From Gilvirhabdus luticola (GTDB taxonomy: Bacteria > Bacteroidota > Bacteroidia > Flavobacteriales > Flavobacteriaceae), in NCBI RefSeq assembly GCF_032583975.1, contig NZ_JAWHTF010000002.1: 64,000 nucleotides of DNA; one strand, given 5' to 3'. Positions 1 through 9,800 of the stretch are shown in pieces. The translations under genes were made by a program, and so were the position numbers. How positions within the stretch are numbered: position 1 is the first letter of the stretch; each line of letters begins with the position of its first letter. The notes under the pieces were generated by a model, which had not been told where the DNA came from, made no database searches, and worked only from the letters and a program-made list of their open reading frames with translations.

Positions 1-84
1 CACACTTTAATAAATTCTATTTGTAGTAACTGCTTTATTTAATTCAATCTTCGTGCCAAACTTTAAAAGAATTATATTACTAGC

Positions 85-92
85 TAATTTTG
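85..92 (+). promoter_or_regulatory. Bacteroidota -7 promoter element before the DUF819 gene
   Basis: The octamer TAATTTTG fits the Bacteroidota -7 consensus TAnnTTTG. It lies 27 bases before the ATG at 120, which leaves room for a short untranslated leader. No clear -33 TTG is visible at the usual spacing, so the call rests on the -7 element and position only. Confidence 0.5.
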
Positions 93-119
93 TATTTTGC
101 AAATATTAAAAATTTATTT

Positions 120-1430
120 ATGGATAACCAACCTCTTTTTACTGACGACACTATTGTATTTGGATTATTAATGTTAGCATTAGGATTAGTATTTTATACT
201 GAATCCTTAAAAGGAGGCTTTTGGGAAAAGTTCTATAAAATTATTCCAGGACTTTTTATGGCCTATATGGTTCCAGCCTTATTGACTACAGTTGGCCTTA
301 TTGCGCCCGAATGGTCTACAACTAATGATGTTGGTGAAGAAATTAAGCACAGTACAAACTTATATTATGTATCAAGCCGATATTTGTTGCCTGCAGCTTT
401 AGTACTGATGACATTGAGTATCGATTTAAAAGCAGTTTTCAATCTAGGTTGGAAAGCTTTAGTTATGTTTTTTACTGGAACAATAGGTATTGTATTAGGA
501 GGTCCAATAGCTATTCTTTTAGTCTCAATTTTTTCTCCTGAAACAGTTGGAGGTGCTGGACCAGATGCAGTTTGGAGAGGTTTGTCTACTCTTGCTGGAA
601 GTTGGATTGGTGGAGGTGCTAATCAAACTGCAATGCTTGAAATATATGGGTACAATCAATCTGAATATGGAAAAATGGTATTTGTAGACATTTTCGTTGC
701 CAACGTCTGGATGGCTGTTCTACTTATAGGAATATCAAAATCTAAACGAATTGATAAATGGTTAAATGCCGATACTTCTGCAATTGAAGCATTAAAAGAA
801 AAGGTTACCAGCTTTGCCCAAAGCGTTAAACGTAACCCATCACTTACAGATTTAATGATTATCGCCGCTATAGGTTTTGGCGCCGTAAGTTTTGCACATT
901 TATGTGCCAATTTTATAGCACCATTCTTTGATGGTATTGTTGCGAATATTGAATCTATAACAACAAGGAATATTTTTACTTTTTTAGGCTCTGAATTTTT
1001 CTGGATGATAAGTATTTCTACTATCATAGCTATTATATTGTCATTCACAAAAATCAAAAATTATGAAGGTGCTGGTGCTAGTAAATTTGGAAGTGTTTTT
1101 ATTTATATACTAGTTGCATCTATTGGTATGAAGATAGATTTAATGTCTATTTTTGACAATCCTGGTCTAATAGCGGTTGGAATCGTGTGGATGGCTATTC
1201 ATGCCGGACTTTTAATTCTTATTGGAAAACTTATTAAAGCACCATATTTCTTTTTAGCTATAGGTAGTCAAGCAAATGTTGGTGGTGCAGCTTCAGCTCC
1301 TGTAGTTGCTACGGCCTTTCACCCATCTTTAGCAACAGTTGGTGTTCTGCTTGCCGTATTGGGTTATGCTATTGGCACCGTCGCTGCTATTGGTTGTACC
1401 ATTTTAATGCAATTAGCCGCTACTAGTTAG
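120..1430 (+). CDS. DUF819 family integral membrane protein (YjcL-like)
   Basis: A very hydrophobic protein of 436 residues with about ten to twelve predicted membrane helices, matching the DUF819 family of putative permeases whose substrate is not known. Two glycine-rich stretches, one near residues 155-175 (GSWIGGGANQ) and one near residues 385-400 (SQANVGGAASAP), look like the paired pore motifs of a transporter with an internal repeat. The reading frame is open from a TTG at 90, but the ATG at 120 is preferred because it is the first ATG and follows a -7 promoter element. The downstream lipoprotein gene begins 51 bases later on the same strand and may be cotranscribed. The family assignment is good; the transported substrate cannot be inferred. 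Confidence 0.85.
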   Translation: MDNQPLFTDDTIVFGLLMLALGLVFYTESLKGGFWEKFYKIIPGLFMAYMVPALLTTVGLIAPEWSTTNDVGEEIKHSTNLYYVSSRYLLPAALVLMTLSIDLKAVFNLGWKALVMFFTGTIGIVLGGPIAILLVSIFSPETVGGAGPDAVWRGLSTLAGSWIGGGANQTAMLEIYGYNQSEYGKMVFVDIFVANVWMAVLLIGISKSKRIDKWLNADTSAIEALKEKVTSFAQSVKRNPSLTDLMIIAAIGFGAVSFAHLCANFIAPFFDGIVANIESITTRNIFTFLGSEFFWMISISTIIAIILSFTKIKNYEGAGASKFGSVFIYILVASIGMKIDLMSIFDNPGLIAVGIVWMAIHAGLLILIGKLIKAPYFFLAIGSQANVGGAASAPVVATAFHPSLATVGVLLAVLGYAIGTVAAIGCTILMQLAATS

Positions 1431-1481
1431 TTTTTAAAGAATAATTATAAGATATTTGCGGTCTTAAATTCAGAATTGTAA

Positions 1482-2186
1482 ATGAAAAATATTGTAGCTC
1501 TTTTAATTTTGATATCCATTTTCTCTTGTCAAAAGGAGGAACAGCGTGATTTAACAGTAAAAGTAAATATTGAAGGTTTAAAGAAAGGAATTATATATCT
1601 TAAAAAGGCTCAGGACACTGCTTTAATAGTCGTGGACTCAATATATATTGATCATGGTAATTCAATTTTTGAACTGCATAGTGATTTAAATTCTCCGGAA
1701 ATCTTTTATTTAACTTTAGATAAAAAAGTTAACGAGCAGTTTAAGATTCCTTTTTTCGCTAATCGTGGCATTACTGAAATTAGTACCTCTTTAAAGAATT
1801 TTGAGATTGATGCAAATATTAATGGTTCAGAACAACAAAAGACTCTTGAAGAATACAAAAAAATGATTAGTAGATTTAATGAAAGAAATCTAGAACTCAT
1901 TAAAGAAAACTTTGAAGCACAAAGAGATCAAGATTCGGCAAAACTCAATGCCAATGAGACCGAATATAACAATCTACTTAAAAGAAAATATTTATATACG
2001 GTAAACTTTGCTATTAGTCACAAAGACAGTGAGGTAGCACCTTATTTAGCTTTATCAGAAATTTATGATGCTAATGTTAAATGGTTAGATACTATAAATA
2101 ATTCATTATCTCCTGAAGTTAAAGATTCTAAATACGGAAAAGAACTTCAGTCGTTTATAGAGAAAATTAAAGAAAGTGAAAAATAA
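1482..2186 (+). CDS. DUF4369-type lipoprotein, lacking a thioredoxin domain
   Basis: The first residues form a lipoprotein signal ending in the lipobox ISIFSC, so the mature protein should be anchored by Cys16. Residues about 24-125 resemble the DUF4369 beta domain, with a VKVNIEGLKKGIIYLKK pattern. In Bacteroidota this domain often sits before a TlpA-like thioredoxin domain. Here the protein stops at 234 residues, after a charged, probably coiled helical region (about 120-165), and no CxxC is present, so no redox activity is expected. It is probably periplasmic or on the inner face of the outer membrane. A strong hairpin terminator follows directly. Domain call moderate, function unknown. 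Confidence 0.7.
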   Translation: MKNIVALLILISIFSCQKEEQRDLTVKVNIEGLKKGIIYLKKAQDTALIVVDSIYIDHGNSIFELHSDLNSPEIFYLTLDKKVNEQFKIPFFANRGITEISTSLKNFEIDANINGSEQQKTLEEYKKMISRFNERNLELIKENFEAQRDQDSAKLNANETEYNNLLKRKYLYTVNFAISHKDSEVAPYLALSEIYDANVKWLDTINNSLSPEVKDSKYGKELQSFIEKIKESEK

Positions 2187-2217
2187 AAAAAGCCCTTCAG
2201 AACCTGAAGGGCTTTTA
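2187..2217. terminator. Bidirectional intrinsic terminator
   Basis: A perfect 10-bp stem (AGCCCTTCAG at 2191-2200 with CTGAAGGGCT at 2204-2213) and a 3-base loop are flanked by A-runs on the left and T-runs on the right. It lies between two convergent genes and can serve both strands. Confidence 0.9.
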
Positions 2218-2231
2218 TAACTACAATAGAT

Positions 2232-2498
2232 TTAAAGTTTATTTATCTTTTCTATTAACTTTCTACCTCTATCTTCAAGTTCTTGATTAATTGCTTTAAA
2301 ATGAGCTTTTTTATCTTCTACATTCTTAACATTTATTTTTGCGATTAACTCGTCAAACGTCTCTATAGCTTCATCAATAATTGCTTCACTCTTTTTTGTG
2401 TCTTTATCTGTATTTGCATATTCCCATACATAGACAGCTTCAATAATATCACCTAAAACGTAATTAATATCTTTTTTTAGGTCTCTAACATTTGCCAT
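2232..2498 (-). CDS. Conserved small helical protein of unknown function
   Basis: An 88-residue, highly charged protein with no signal peptide, membrane segment or cysteine. It is probably almost entirely alpha-helical, with heptad-like spacing (IIDEAIETFDELIAKI). It resembles small conserved hypothetical proteins common in Flavobacteriia, but I recognise no named family. It is the last gene of the minus-strand run idi-queD-manA, 28 bases after manA and followed by a terminator. An octamer TAATTTTG (2522-2529, minus strand) overlaps the manA stop codon and could give it a separate promoter, though its nearest TTG is at a short spacing. Expected to be cytoplasmic. Confidence 0.7.
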   Translation of the reverse strand: MANVRDLKKDINYVLGDIIEAVYVWEYANTDKDTKKSEAIIDEAIETFDELIAKINVKNVEDKKAHFKAINQELEDRGRKLIEKINKL

Positions 2499-2526
2499 AA
2501 TTCTTTATTTTAATTTGACCACAAAA

Positions 2527-3498
2527 TTACACATAAACTTCCAATAGTTTGGCATTTTCAGACTTAATTTGATAAGCTTTAATACATGCTGGAATTAATA
2601 TAGTTTCTCCGGTATTAATTGTTTCCATAGTTAATTCAGTAATTATTTCTGCTTGACCTTCTACACAAATATAAATCATGAAAGAATCGTGATGATTTTC
2701 TTTTTGAAGGGTTTTTGTAACATCTAAATAGTTGGTTGTAAAATATGGACAACTAACCATTATATTTGGTTGGTTTTTTGTTTTTGAATAACTGACTCTA
2801 AAATCATTTTCCATATCAAAATCTATGGCATCTATGGCTAAATCGTTATGCAAGTCACGTCCATTTCCATTTTCATCAAATCTATCCCAATCGTAAACCC
2901 GATAAGTAATATCACTTGTTTGCTGTATTTCGGCCAGCATTACTCCAGCTCCAATTGCATGTACACGGCCTACTTCTATAAAATAAGTATCTCCTTTTTG
3001 TACTTTGTCAAAATTTAAAATTTGTGGTAAGGTTTTATTTTCTAAATGTTTCAAATAGATTTCTGGATTTACCTTTTGGTTGAAACCTACTATTAAATTA
3101 GAATCTTCATCAGCCTGCATTATATACCACATTTCTGTTTTTCCAAAAGAATTGTGTCGTTTTGCCGCTAATTCGTCATTTGGATGTAGCTGTATTGATA
3201 AATCTTCTTTAGCATCTATAAATTTAATTAGCAATGGAAATTTATTGCCAAAAACTTTGTAATTCTGATGCCCAATTAAATCTGATCGATAAGTCTGCAA
3301 CAAATCTTGTAAAGATTGTCCTTTTAAACTTCCATTAGAAACAACTGAAATATCTCCTTCTACATCACTAATTTCCCAGCTCTCTCCAACATTAAGTAAA
3401 TCACTTTTTTTATTTAGAAGACTTCTTAATTTCTGTCCACCCCAAACTTTGTGTTTTAATATTGGAGTGAATCTTAATGGATGCAAATCTTGTTTCAT
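2527..3498 (-). CDS. manA: Class I mannose-6-phosphate isomerase
   Basis: A 323-residue protein of the short, Bacillus-like type I phosphomannose isomerases. It interconverts fructose-6-phosphate and mannose-6-phosphate, feeding GDP-sugar and polysaccharide synthesis in the cytoplasm. The zinc-site motif QLHPNDE is at 103-109, giving ligands Gln103 and His105. Glu122 in TEMWY is the third ligand, and the later GRVHAIGAG supplies the last histidine. The cupin fold continues to the C-terminus. Its ATG overlaps the queD stop codon by one base (TAATG), so it is translationally coupled to queD in the idi-queD-manA operon. Apart from that unusual grouping nothing is odd, and the length is normal. 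Confidence 0.93.
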   Translation of the reverse strand: MKQDLHPLRFTPILKHKVWGGQKLRSLLNKKSDLLNVGESWEISDVEGDISVVSNGSLKGQSLQDLLQTYRSDLIGHQNYKVFGNKFPLLIKFIDAKEDLSIQLHPNDELAAKRHNSFGKTEMWYIMQADEDSNLIVGFNQKVNPEIYLKHLENKTLPQILNFDKVQKGDTYFIEVGRVHAIGAGVMLAEIQQTSDITYRVYDWDRFDENGNGRDLHNDLAIDAIDFDMENDFRVSYSKTKNQPNIMVSCPYFTTNYLDVTKTLQKENHHDSFMIYICVEGQAEIITELTMETINTGETILIPACIKAYQIKSENAKLLEVYV

Positions 3499-3911
3499 TA
3501 ATGCATTCCTGAATAGGTTACAAAATTACGTGGAGTTTCATAGAGTATTATTTCTAAATCAAATTCAAGATTCAATCTTGGTTTAATTTTATTAAAAATA
3601 ACAACAGCTATATTCTCGGCAGTTGGATTTAGATTTTCAAATTCTTTAACTTCAATATTAAGGTTTTTATGGTCAAATGCATCTTCTACCTCTTCTTTGA
3701 TAATATCTTTTAAAGTTTTAATATCAATAACATAACCTGTTTCTCTATCAATCCTACCTGTAACACTTACTACAAGTTCGTAATTGTGCCCATGATAGTT
3801 AGGGTTACTACATTTACCAAATACCTGCCTATTCTTCTCATCTGTCCATTCTATTCTGTGCAAACGATGCGCAGCATTAAAATGTGCTTTTCTGCTTACT
3901 GTTGCAATCAT
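3498..3911 (-). CDS. queD: 6-carboxy-5,6,7,8-tetrahydropterin synthase
   Basis: A 137-residue member of the QueD/6-pyruvoyl-tetrahydropterin synthase family, which converts dihydroneopterin triphosphate to 6-carboxytetrahydropterin for queuosine synthesis. The zinc ligands are His15 in HFNAAHRL and His40 and His42 in the HGHNY motif; the catalytic cysteine is Cys34 in GKCSNP. The start overlaps the end of idi by four bases (ATGA) and its stop overlaps the manA start, so the three genes are tightly coupled. No other queuosine genes are in the window, and their absence here says nothing about the pathway. A pterin-cofactor role for the aromatic hydroxylase at 49.4 kb is a formal alternative, but QueD is favoured by length and motifs. 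Confidence 0.92.
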   Translation of the reverse strand: MIATVSRKAHFNAAHRLHRIEWTDEKNRQVFGKCSNPNYHGHNYELVVSVTGRIDRETGYVIDIKTLKDIIKEEVEDAFDHKNLNIEVKEFENLNPTAENIAVVIFNKIKPRLNLEFDLEIILYETPRNFVTYSGMH

Positions 3912-4432
3912 TTTTTTACATTTATGTGTTGGTAGAATTTATCAAAAATAATTTTAAACCATTCTGTATACAATTCAGGTTGTAGTGAAATATCTGCTTT
4001 AATTTTGTCTAAAGACATCCATTTCCAATCAGCAACTTCATCAGAATTTATATCTGGTTCTCCATTATAATAACCTATCAAAACATGATCGTATTCATGT
4101 TCTGTGAGGCCATTGTCAAAAGGTGCAGTGTAAATAAAGGAAATAACTTCTTCTAGATCTGTCACAAAACCCATTTCTTCTCTCAATCGTCTTTTTCCTG
4201 CATCAATGTTACTTTCTCCTTCTCTTTGGTGGCTACAACAGGTATTGGTCCATAGACCAGGAGAATGGTATTTATGCACAGCACGTCTTTGAAGCATTAA
4301 TTCATTTTTATTATTAAAAATAAATACAGAAAATGCTCGATGCAGTAATGCTTTTTGATGAGCCTCAAGCTTTGGCATCAAGCCAATTTGTTCATCATTT
4401 TCATTAACCAGAATAACTTGCTCTTCTATCAT
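3908..4432 (-). CDS. idi: Type I isopentenyl-diphosphate delta-isomerase
   Basis: A 174-residue Nudix-fold enzyme that interconverts isopentenyl and dimethylallyl diphosphate, the branch point of isoprenoid synthesis. The catalytic cysteine should be Cys66 in WTNTCCSHQ, with His68 next to it. The Nudix-like segment REGESNIDAGKRRLREEMG follows at about 70-88. The metal-binding glutamates of the C-terminal half lie in the LTEHEYDHV region near 111-120. It is the first gene of a minus-strand operon with queD and manA and diverges from prfC across about 125 bases. Length and motifs are standard for the type I (metal-dependent) enzyme. Confidence 0.93.
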   Translation of the reverse strand: MIEEQVILVNENDEQIGLMPKLEAHQKALLHRAFSVFIFNNKNELMLQRRAVHKYHSPGLWTNTCCSHQREGESNIDAGKRRLREEMGFVTDLEEVISFIYTAPFDNGLTEHEYDHVLIGYYNGEPDINSDEVADWKWMSLDKIKADISLQPELYTEWFKIIFDKFYQHINVKK

Positions 4433-4528
4433 AATGTAAAAATACCAATCAAAAATTAAAAATAATACATTCTTATCATAAAATTAAAAAGCATGAATAA
4501 CAATCATTTTTATTGTTTTTAATAATAG

Positions 4529-4536
4529 TATATTTG
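4529..4536 (+). promoter_or_regulatory. Promoter -7 element of prfC
   Basis: TATATTTG is an exact TAnnTTTG match and lies 21 bases before the prfC ATG. The nearest upstream TTG (4513-4515) is only 13 bases away, shorter than usual, so the -33 element is uncertain. No Shine-Dalgarno sequence precedes the start, which is normal for this phylum. Confidence 0.7.
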
Positions 4537-4557
4537 CATCCCATTTGAAAGATTATT

Positions 4558-6147
4558 ATGAGTTTCATTAAGGAAATTGCGAGAAGGAGAACCTTCGGAA
4601 TTATTTCACATCCTGATGCCGGTAAAACTACATTAACTGAAAAATTATTGCTATTTGGTGGTGCAATACAGGAAGCTGGCGCTGTAAAAAGTAACAAAAT
4701 AAAGAAAGGTGCTACTAGCGATTTCATGGAAATTGAACGCCAACGTGGTATTTCTGTGGCTACCTCTGTTTTAGCTTTTGAATATAACGGTATAAAGATT
4801 AATATTCTAGATACTCCTGGACATAAGGATTTTGCTGAAGACACCTTTAGAACACTTACTGCTGTTGACAGTGTAATAGTTGTAATAGACGTTGCCAAAG
4901 GTGTTGAAGAACAAACTGAAAAATTGGTGGAAGTTTGTCGAATGCGAAATATTCCAATGATTGTTTTTATAAATAAATTGGATAGAGAAGGTAAAGATGC
5001 TTTCGATTTATTGGATGAGATTGAACAAAAGCTTGGACTCACTATCACGCCATTAAGTTTTCCAATAGGTATGGGTTACGATTTTAAAGGTATTTATAAT
5101 ATTTGGGAGAGAAACATCAATCTTTTTAGTGGAGATAGTCGTAAAAACATTGAAGAAACTATCAAAATTTCAGATTTAGGTTCTTCAGAATTGAATAAAC
5201 TTGTTGGAGATAAAGCTTCTGAAACATTAAGAGAAGAATTAGAATTAGTACATGGTGTTTATCCTGATTTTGATAAAGACGAATATCTTCATGGCAAACT
5301 ACAGCCCGTTTTCTTTGGGTCTGCACTTAATAATTTTGGTGTTCGTGAGCTTTTGGATTGCTTTGTGGAGATTGCTCCAAAACCAAGACCTAAACAAAGT
5401 GAAGAACGTCTTGTAAAGGCAGACGAAAAAGATTTTACAGGTTTTGTTTTTAAAATTCATGCAAACATGGATCCAAACCATAGAGACCGTTTAGCCTTTG
5501 TGAAAATTGTTTCAGGGCAGTTTAAACGGAATACGCCTTATCTTCATGTTAGACATGGAAAAAAGTTGAAATTCTCTAGCCCAAATGCGTTTTTCGCAGA
5601 AAAAAAAGAAATCGTTGATGTTTCTTATCCAGGTGATATTGTAGGTCTTCATGACACCGGCAATTTTAAAATTGGCGACACCTTAACTGAAGGCGAAACC
5701 ATAAACTATAAAGGGATTCCAAATTTTTCTCCAGAACATTTTAGATATATTAACAATGCAGATCCGTTAAAATCCAAACAACTTTTTAAAGGTATCGATC
5801 AATTGATGGACGAAGGTGTTGCGCAATTATTTACTCTAGAACTTAATGGCAGAAAAGTAATTGGAACCGTTGGAGCACTACAATATGAAGTTATTCAATA
5901 CAGATTAGAACATGAATATGGTGCAAAATGTACTTATGAAAACTTAAATGTACATAAAGCATGTTGGGTTGAAACTCAAGACGAAAGGAGTGAAGAATAT
6001 CAAGAATTTTTAAGAGTAAAACAACGCTATTTAGCCAAAGATAAACAAGGACAACTTGTGTTTCTGGCAGATTCTGCATTCTCCTTACAAATGACACAAC
6101 AAAAATATCCAAAGATTAAATTTCACTTCACTTCAGAGTTTGATTAA
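4558..6147 (+). CDS. prfC: Peptide chain release factor 3
   Basis: A 529-residue translational GTPase that recycles release factors RF1 and RF2 from the ribosome after peptide release. The G1 loop is SHPDAGKTT at 17-25, switch II is DTPGHKDF near 88-95, and the NKLD guanine-specificity motif is near 142-145. The rest matches the beta-barrel and C-terminal domains of RF3 rather than EF-G, which is longer and has two more domains. It stands alone with its own promoter and is divergent from idi. The Bacteroidota type of length and sequence is normal. Confidence 0.95.
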   Translation: MSFIKEIARRRTFGIISHPDAGKTTLTEKLLLFGGAIQEAGAVKSNKIKKGATSDFMEIERQRGISVATSVLAFEYNGIKINILDTPGHKDFAEDTFRTLTAVDSVIVVIDVAKGVEEQTEKLVEVCRMRNIPMIVFINKLDREGKDAFDLLDEIEQKLGLTITPLSFPIGMGYDFKGIYNIWERNINLFSGDSRKNIEETIKISDLGSSELNKLVGDKASETLREELELVHGVYPDFDKDEYLHGKLQPVFFGSALNNFGVRELLDCFVEIAPKPRPKQSEERLVKADEKDFTGFVFKIHANMDPNHRDRLAFVKIVSGQFKRNTPYLHVRHGKKLKFSSPNAFFAEKKEIVDVSYPGDIVGLHDTGNFKIGDTLTEGETINYKGIPNFSPEHFRYINNADPLKSKQLFKGIDQLMDEGVAQLFTLELNGRKVIGTVGALQYEVIQYRLEHEYGAKCTYENLNVHKACWVETQDERSEEYQEFLRVKQRYLAKDKQGQLVFLADSAFSLQMTQQKYPKIKFHFTSEFD

Positions 6148-6284
6148 ATTTCAAACGTTTTCGTAAGAATAATACTTCAAAATAGACTTTTATCATATTT
6201 TAAAAGTAAAATATCGAAAATTTTGCATATAATTGATGTGAATTTATACATTCATATTGATTATAACCCCAAAATAATCTACTT

Positions 6285-6515
6285 ATGGACATACAATCTA
6301 ACTTGTTCAGTAATGATGATATTACTGTAACTTTCGAACCCGAGATCTGTATTCATGCAGAGCGTTGTGCTCGCGAACTTTCTGAAGTTTTTAGAACTTC
6401 AGTTATTCCATGGATAAAATTAGAAGGCACTGAAACCGACAGGATTATTAATCAAATTAATCGATGTCCTTCTGGTGCATTAAAGTATTGTCGTAATACT
6501 AAAAAAGCTAGTTAA
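6285..6515 (+). CDS. Divergent 4Fe-4S mono-cluster protein (Fer4_19, YjdI-like)
   Basis: A 76-residue protein with four cysteines placed as in the divergent mono-cluster ferredoxin family: Cys22 and Cys28 (CIHAERC) and Cys61 and Cys69 (RCPSGALKYC). The motif VTFEPEICIHAERCARELSE is characteristic. It probably binds one 4Fe-4S cluster and acts as a small cytoplasmic electron carrier, but the partner is unknown. In other bacteria the domain often accompanies a GNAT acetyltransferase; none is present here. The gene is monocistronic, 137 bases after prfC, and is followed by a strong terminator shared with the convergent DUF3467 gene. Confidence 0.85.
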   Translation: MDIQSNLFSNDDITVTFEPEICIHAERCARELSEVFRTSVIPWIKLEGTETDRIINQINRCPSGALKYCRNTKKAS

Positions 6516-6530
6516 AAATTAATTTAAATA

Positions 6531-6565
6531 AAAAAGCCCATTGAAATTTCAATGGGCTTTTTTAT
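6531..6565. terminator. Bidirectional terminator between Fer4_19 and the rpoC operon
   Basis: A perfect 12-bp inverted repeat, AGCCCATTGAAA at 6535-6546 with TTTCAATGGGCT at 6547-6558, is flanked by five As and seven Ts. It closes both the plus-strand 4Fe-4S gene and the long minus-strand ribosomal/RNA polymerase operon. Confidence 0.9.
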
Positions 6566-6886
6566 TTATGCTTGACCTGTTGGACCAAAGTTCAACGGTA
6601 TAGGTGGTTGCTCATAGTCTTTAATTTCTCCATGTGCATTTTCAAACCTATGTATGTTATCTCCTAATGCTTTAAGTAATCGTTTGGCATGTTGTGGAGT
6701 TAAAATAATTCTAGATTTAACCTTACTCTTTGGTGTCCCAGGCATGATACTTACAAAATCAACAACAAACTCTGAAACTGAATGATTAATAATAGCTAGA
6801 TTTGAATAGGTGCCTTCTGCAACTTTTTCATCTAGTTCAATATTAATTTGTCCCTTCTTTTGTTTGTTGTTTTTGTTATCGCTCAT
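6566..6886 (-). CDS. DUF3467 family protein
   Basis: A 106-residue protein matching DUF3467. It has a charged N-terminus (MSDNKNNKQKKGQ), then a beta-rich core with the conserved SEFVVDFVSIMPGTPKSKV stretch and the helix LTPQHAKRLLKALGDNI. It has no membrane segment or catalytic motif and is probably cytoplasmic. It starts only 5 bases after rpoC and ends at a strong terminator, so it is the last gene of the rplK-rpoC transcription unit. That position suggests a link to transcription or translation, but its molecular role is not known to me. Confidence 0.85.
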   Translation of the reverse strand: MSDNKNNKQKKGQINIELDEKVAEGTYSNLAIINHSVSEFVVDFVSIMPGTPKSKVKSRIILTPQHAKRLLKALGDNIHRFENAHGEIKDYEQPPIPLNFGPTGQA

Positions 6887-6891
6887 CTCTC

Positions 6892-9800
6892 TTAATTATA
6901 ATTTACTTCTTGTTTTGCCTGCATCATTTCATCAAATTCCTCTTTTGAACCAACTATGATATTTTCATAAGCTCTCATACCGGTTCCTGCAGGAATTCTA
7001 TGACCAACGATTACATTCTCTTTCAATCCTTCAAGAGTATCTACTTTAGCGCTTACTGCTGCCTCATTAAGGACTTTCGTTGTCTCTTGGAAAGATGCAG
7101 CAGAAATAAATGATTTTGTTTGAAGTGATGCTCTAGTAATACCCTGTAATACTGGTGTTGCCGTCGCTGGCTTTGCATCTCTAGCAACTACAATATTTTT
7201 ATCTTCACGCCGTAAGACAGAGTTTTCATCTCTTAACTGTCTTGGTGTTATGATTTGCCCAGCTTTAAGATTTACAGAATCTCCAGAATCCTCAACTACT
7301 TTCATTCCAAATATTTCATCATTCTCCTCGATAAAATCTGATTTGTGAACCAATTGATCTTCTAAAAACAATGTATCACCCGAATCTATAATTCTAACTT
7401 TACGCATCATTTGTCTTACCACTACTTCAAAATGCTTATCATTGATTTTCACACCTTGTAGTCTATAAACTTCTTGTACTTCATTTACTAAATATTGCTG
7501 AACTGCTGAAGGTCCCTTGATATTTAAAATATCATTTGGAGTTACAGAGCCATCTGAAAGCGGCATACCTGCTTTTATGTAATCATTTTCTTGAACTAGA
7601 ATTTGATTAGACAATTTAACTAGATATTTTTTAACATCACCCAATTTAGACTCAACTATAATCTCGCGGTTACCTCTTTTAATCTTACCAAAAGAAACTA
7701 CACCATCTATAGCACTTACAACAGCCGGATTTGAAGGATTACGAGCTTCAAATAATTCTGTCACACGTGGTAAACCTCCAGTAATATCACCTGTTTTAGC
7801 TGATTTACGTGGAATTTTAACTAATACTTTACCTATTTTAATTTTTTCTCCATCATCAATCATAAGGTGTGCGCCTACTGGTAAGTTGTAAGAACGCATA
7901 GTATTTCCTTTACCATCTTCTATATGAAGCGTAGGAATTAACTTTTTATTTCTAGATTCTGAAATTACTTTTTCCTGGAATCCAGTCTGCTCATCAATTT
8001 CAACTTGATAAGTTATACCTTGTTCAATATTCTCATATTTTACTTTTCCAGCAAATTCAGAAATAATTACACCATTATATGGATCCCACTGACAAACAAC
8101 ATCACCTTTAGAAAGCTTATCTCCATTTTTAACAAAAATAGTTGAACCATAAGGTATATTATTTGTGCTTAAATTGATGCCAGTTTTTGGGTCTACTAAT
8201 TTAATTTCAGATGTACGAGAAATGACAATGTCAGCAATGTTACCTTCACTATCTTCTCCTTTAACTGTTTTAAGATCCTCTATCTCTGCAATACCATCAA
8301 ATTTTACTGCTAATTTATTTTCTTCAGAAATATTACCAGCAATACCACCGACGTGGAAAGTACGCAATGTTAATTGTGTTCCTGGTTCTCCAATGGATTG
8401 AGCGGCAACAACACCAACGGCTTCACCTCTTTGCACCATTTTACCAGTTGCTAAATTTAGACCATAACATCTAGCACATATTCCTTTTTTGGCTTCACAT
8501 GTTAAAGCAGAACGAACATCAACCGATTCAATAGGTGAATTTTCTATTTCTTTAGCAACATTATCATCAATTAATTGACCTGATGCTGCTAATAATTCTT
8601 CAGTAATTGGATTGTAAACATCATCTAGAGAAACTCTACCTACTATGCGCTCTTCAAGAGTTTCTACTACTTCATCGTTTTTCTTCAATGCAGAAACCTC
8701 TACACCTCTTAAAGTACCACAGTCTTCACTATTTACAATAACATCTTGAGATACATCAACCAAACGGCGTGTTAAGTAACCTGCATCTGCTGTTTTAAGT
8801 GCTGTGTCGGCAAGACCTTTACGAGCACCATGCGTAGAAATAAAGTATTCTAAAATTGACAGCCCTTCTTTAAAGTTAGAAAGAATTGGATTCTCAATAA
8901 TCTCTCCTCCTCCTGCTGTAGATTTTTTCGGTTTTGCCATCAAACCACGCATACCTGTTAACTGGCGAATTTGTTCTTTAGAACCTCGAGCTCCAGAATC
9001 AAGCATCATATACACAGAGTTAAATCCTTGTTGATCTTCACGAATACGTTTCATGGACAATTCTGTCAATTCAGCATTGGTAGAAGTCCAAATATCAATC
9101 ACCTGATTATAACGCTCATTATTTGTAATTAGACCCATGTTATAATTCGCCATAATACCATCAACTTGCGTGTTGGCACGAGCAATCATATCATGCTTTT
9201 CAGGTGGAATAATTATATCTCCCAAACTAAATGATAGTCCTCCTTGGAAGGCAAATTTATAACCTAGTGTTTTTATTTCATCAAGGAAATCAGCAGTTTC
9301 AGGTACCGAAGTTACCTTAAGTACATCTCCAATAATATCTCTTAATGATTTTTTAGTAAGAACCTGATTAATATATCCAGCGGCTTGTGGCACTTTATCA
9401 TTAAATAATACACGACCAACTGTTGTTTCCAAAATAGTTGGAGCCAACTTCCCGTCTTCATTGATATCTAAAGTTCTTACTTTAATTGTAGCATTTAAAT
9501 CTACTCTTTTCTCATTATAGGCAATTACAACCTCTTCAGGAGAATAGAATGTAAGTCCTTCTCCTAAAACAGATACTTCAGGAGTTGAAAGCCTTTGTTT
9601 AGTCATATAATAAAGACCCAGTACCATATCTTGAGAAGGTACAGTAACTGGTGAACCATTTGCAGGATTCAAGATATTGTGAGAAGCCAACATTAATAAT
9701 TGTGACTCTAATATAGCTTCAGGCCCTAATGGTAAATGTACAGCCATTTGGTCACCATCAAAATCGGCGTTAAATGCAGTACACACTAATGGATGTAACT

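Noticed and set aside
90..119. Upstream TTG start for the DUF819 protein
   Set aside because: The ATG at 120 follows a -7 element by 27 bases, while the TTG overlaps that element, so it would lack a leader.
656..1057. A 133-codon minus-strand frame opposite the DUF819 gene
   Set aside because: It is wholly within the transporter gene on the other strand and has no recognisable motif.
4476..5048. A 190-codon minus-strand frame opposite prfC
   Set aside because: It overlaps the GTPase domain of prfC, which is certain. Its hydrophobic, Ser-rich content is typical of antisense frames.
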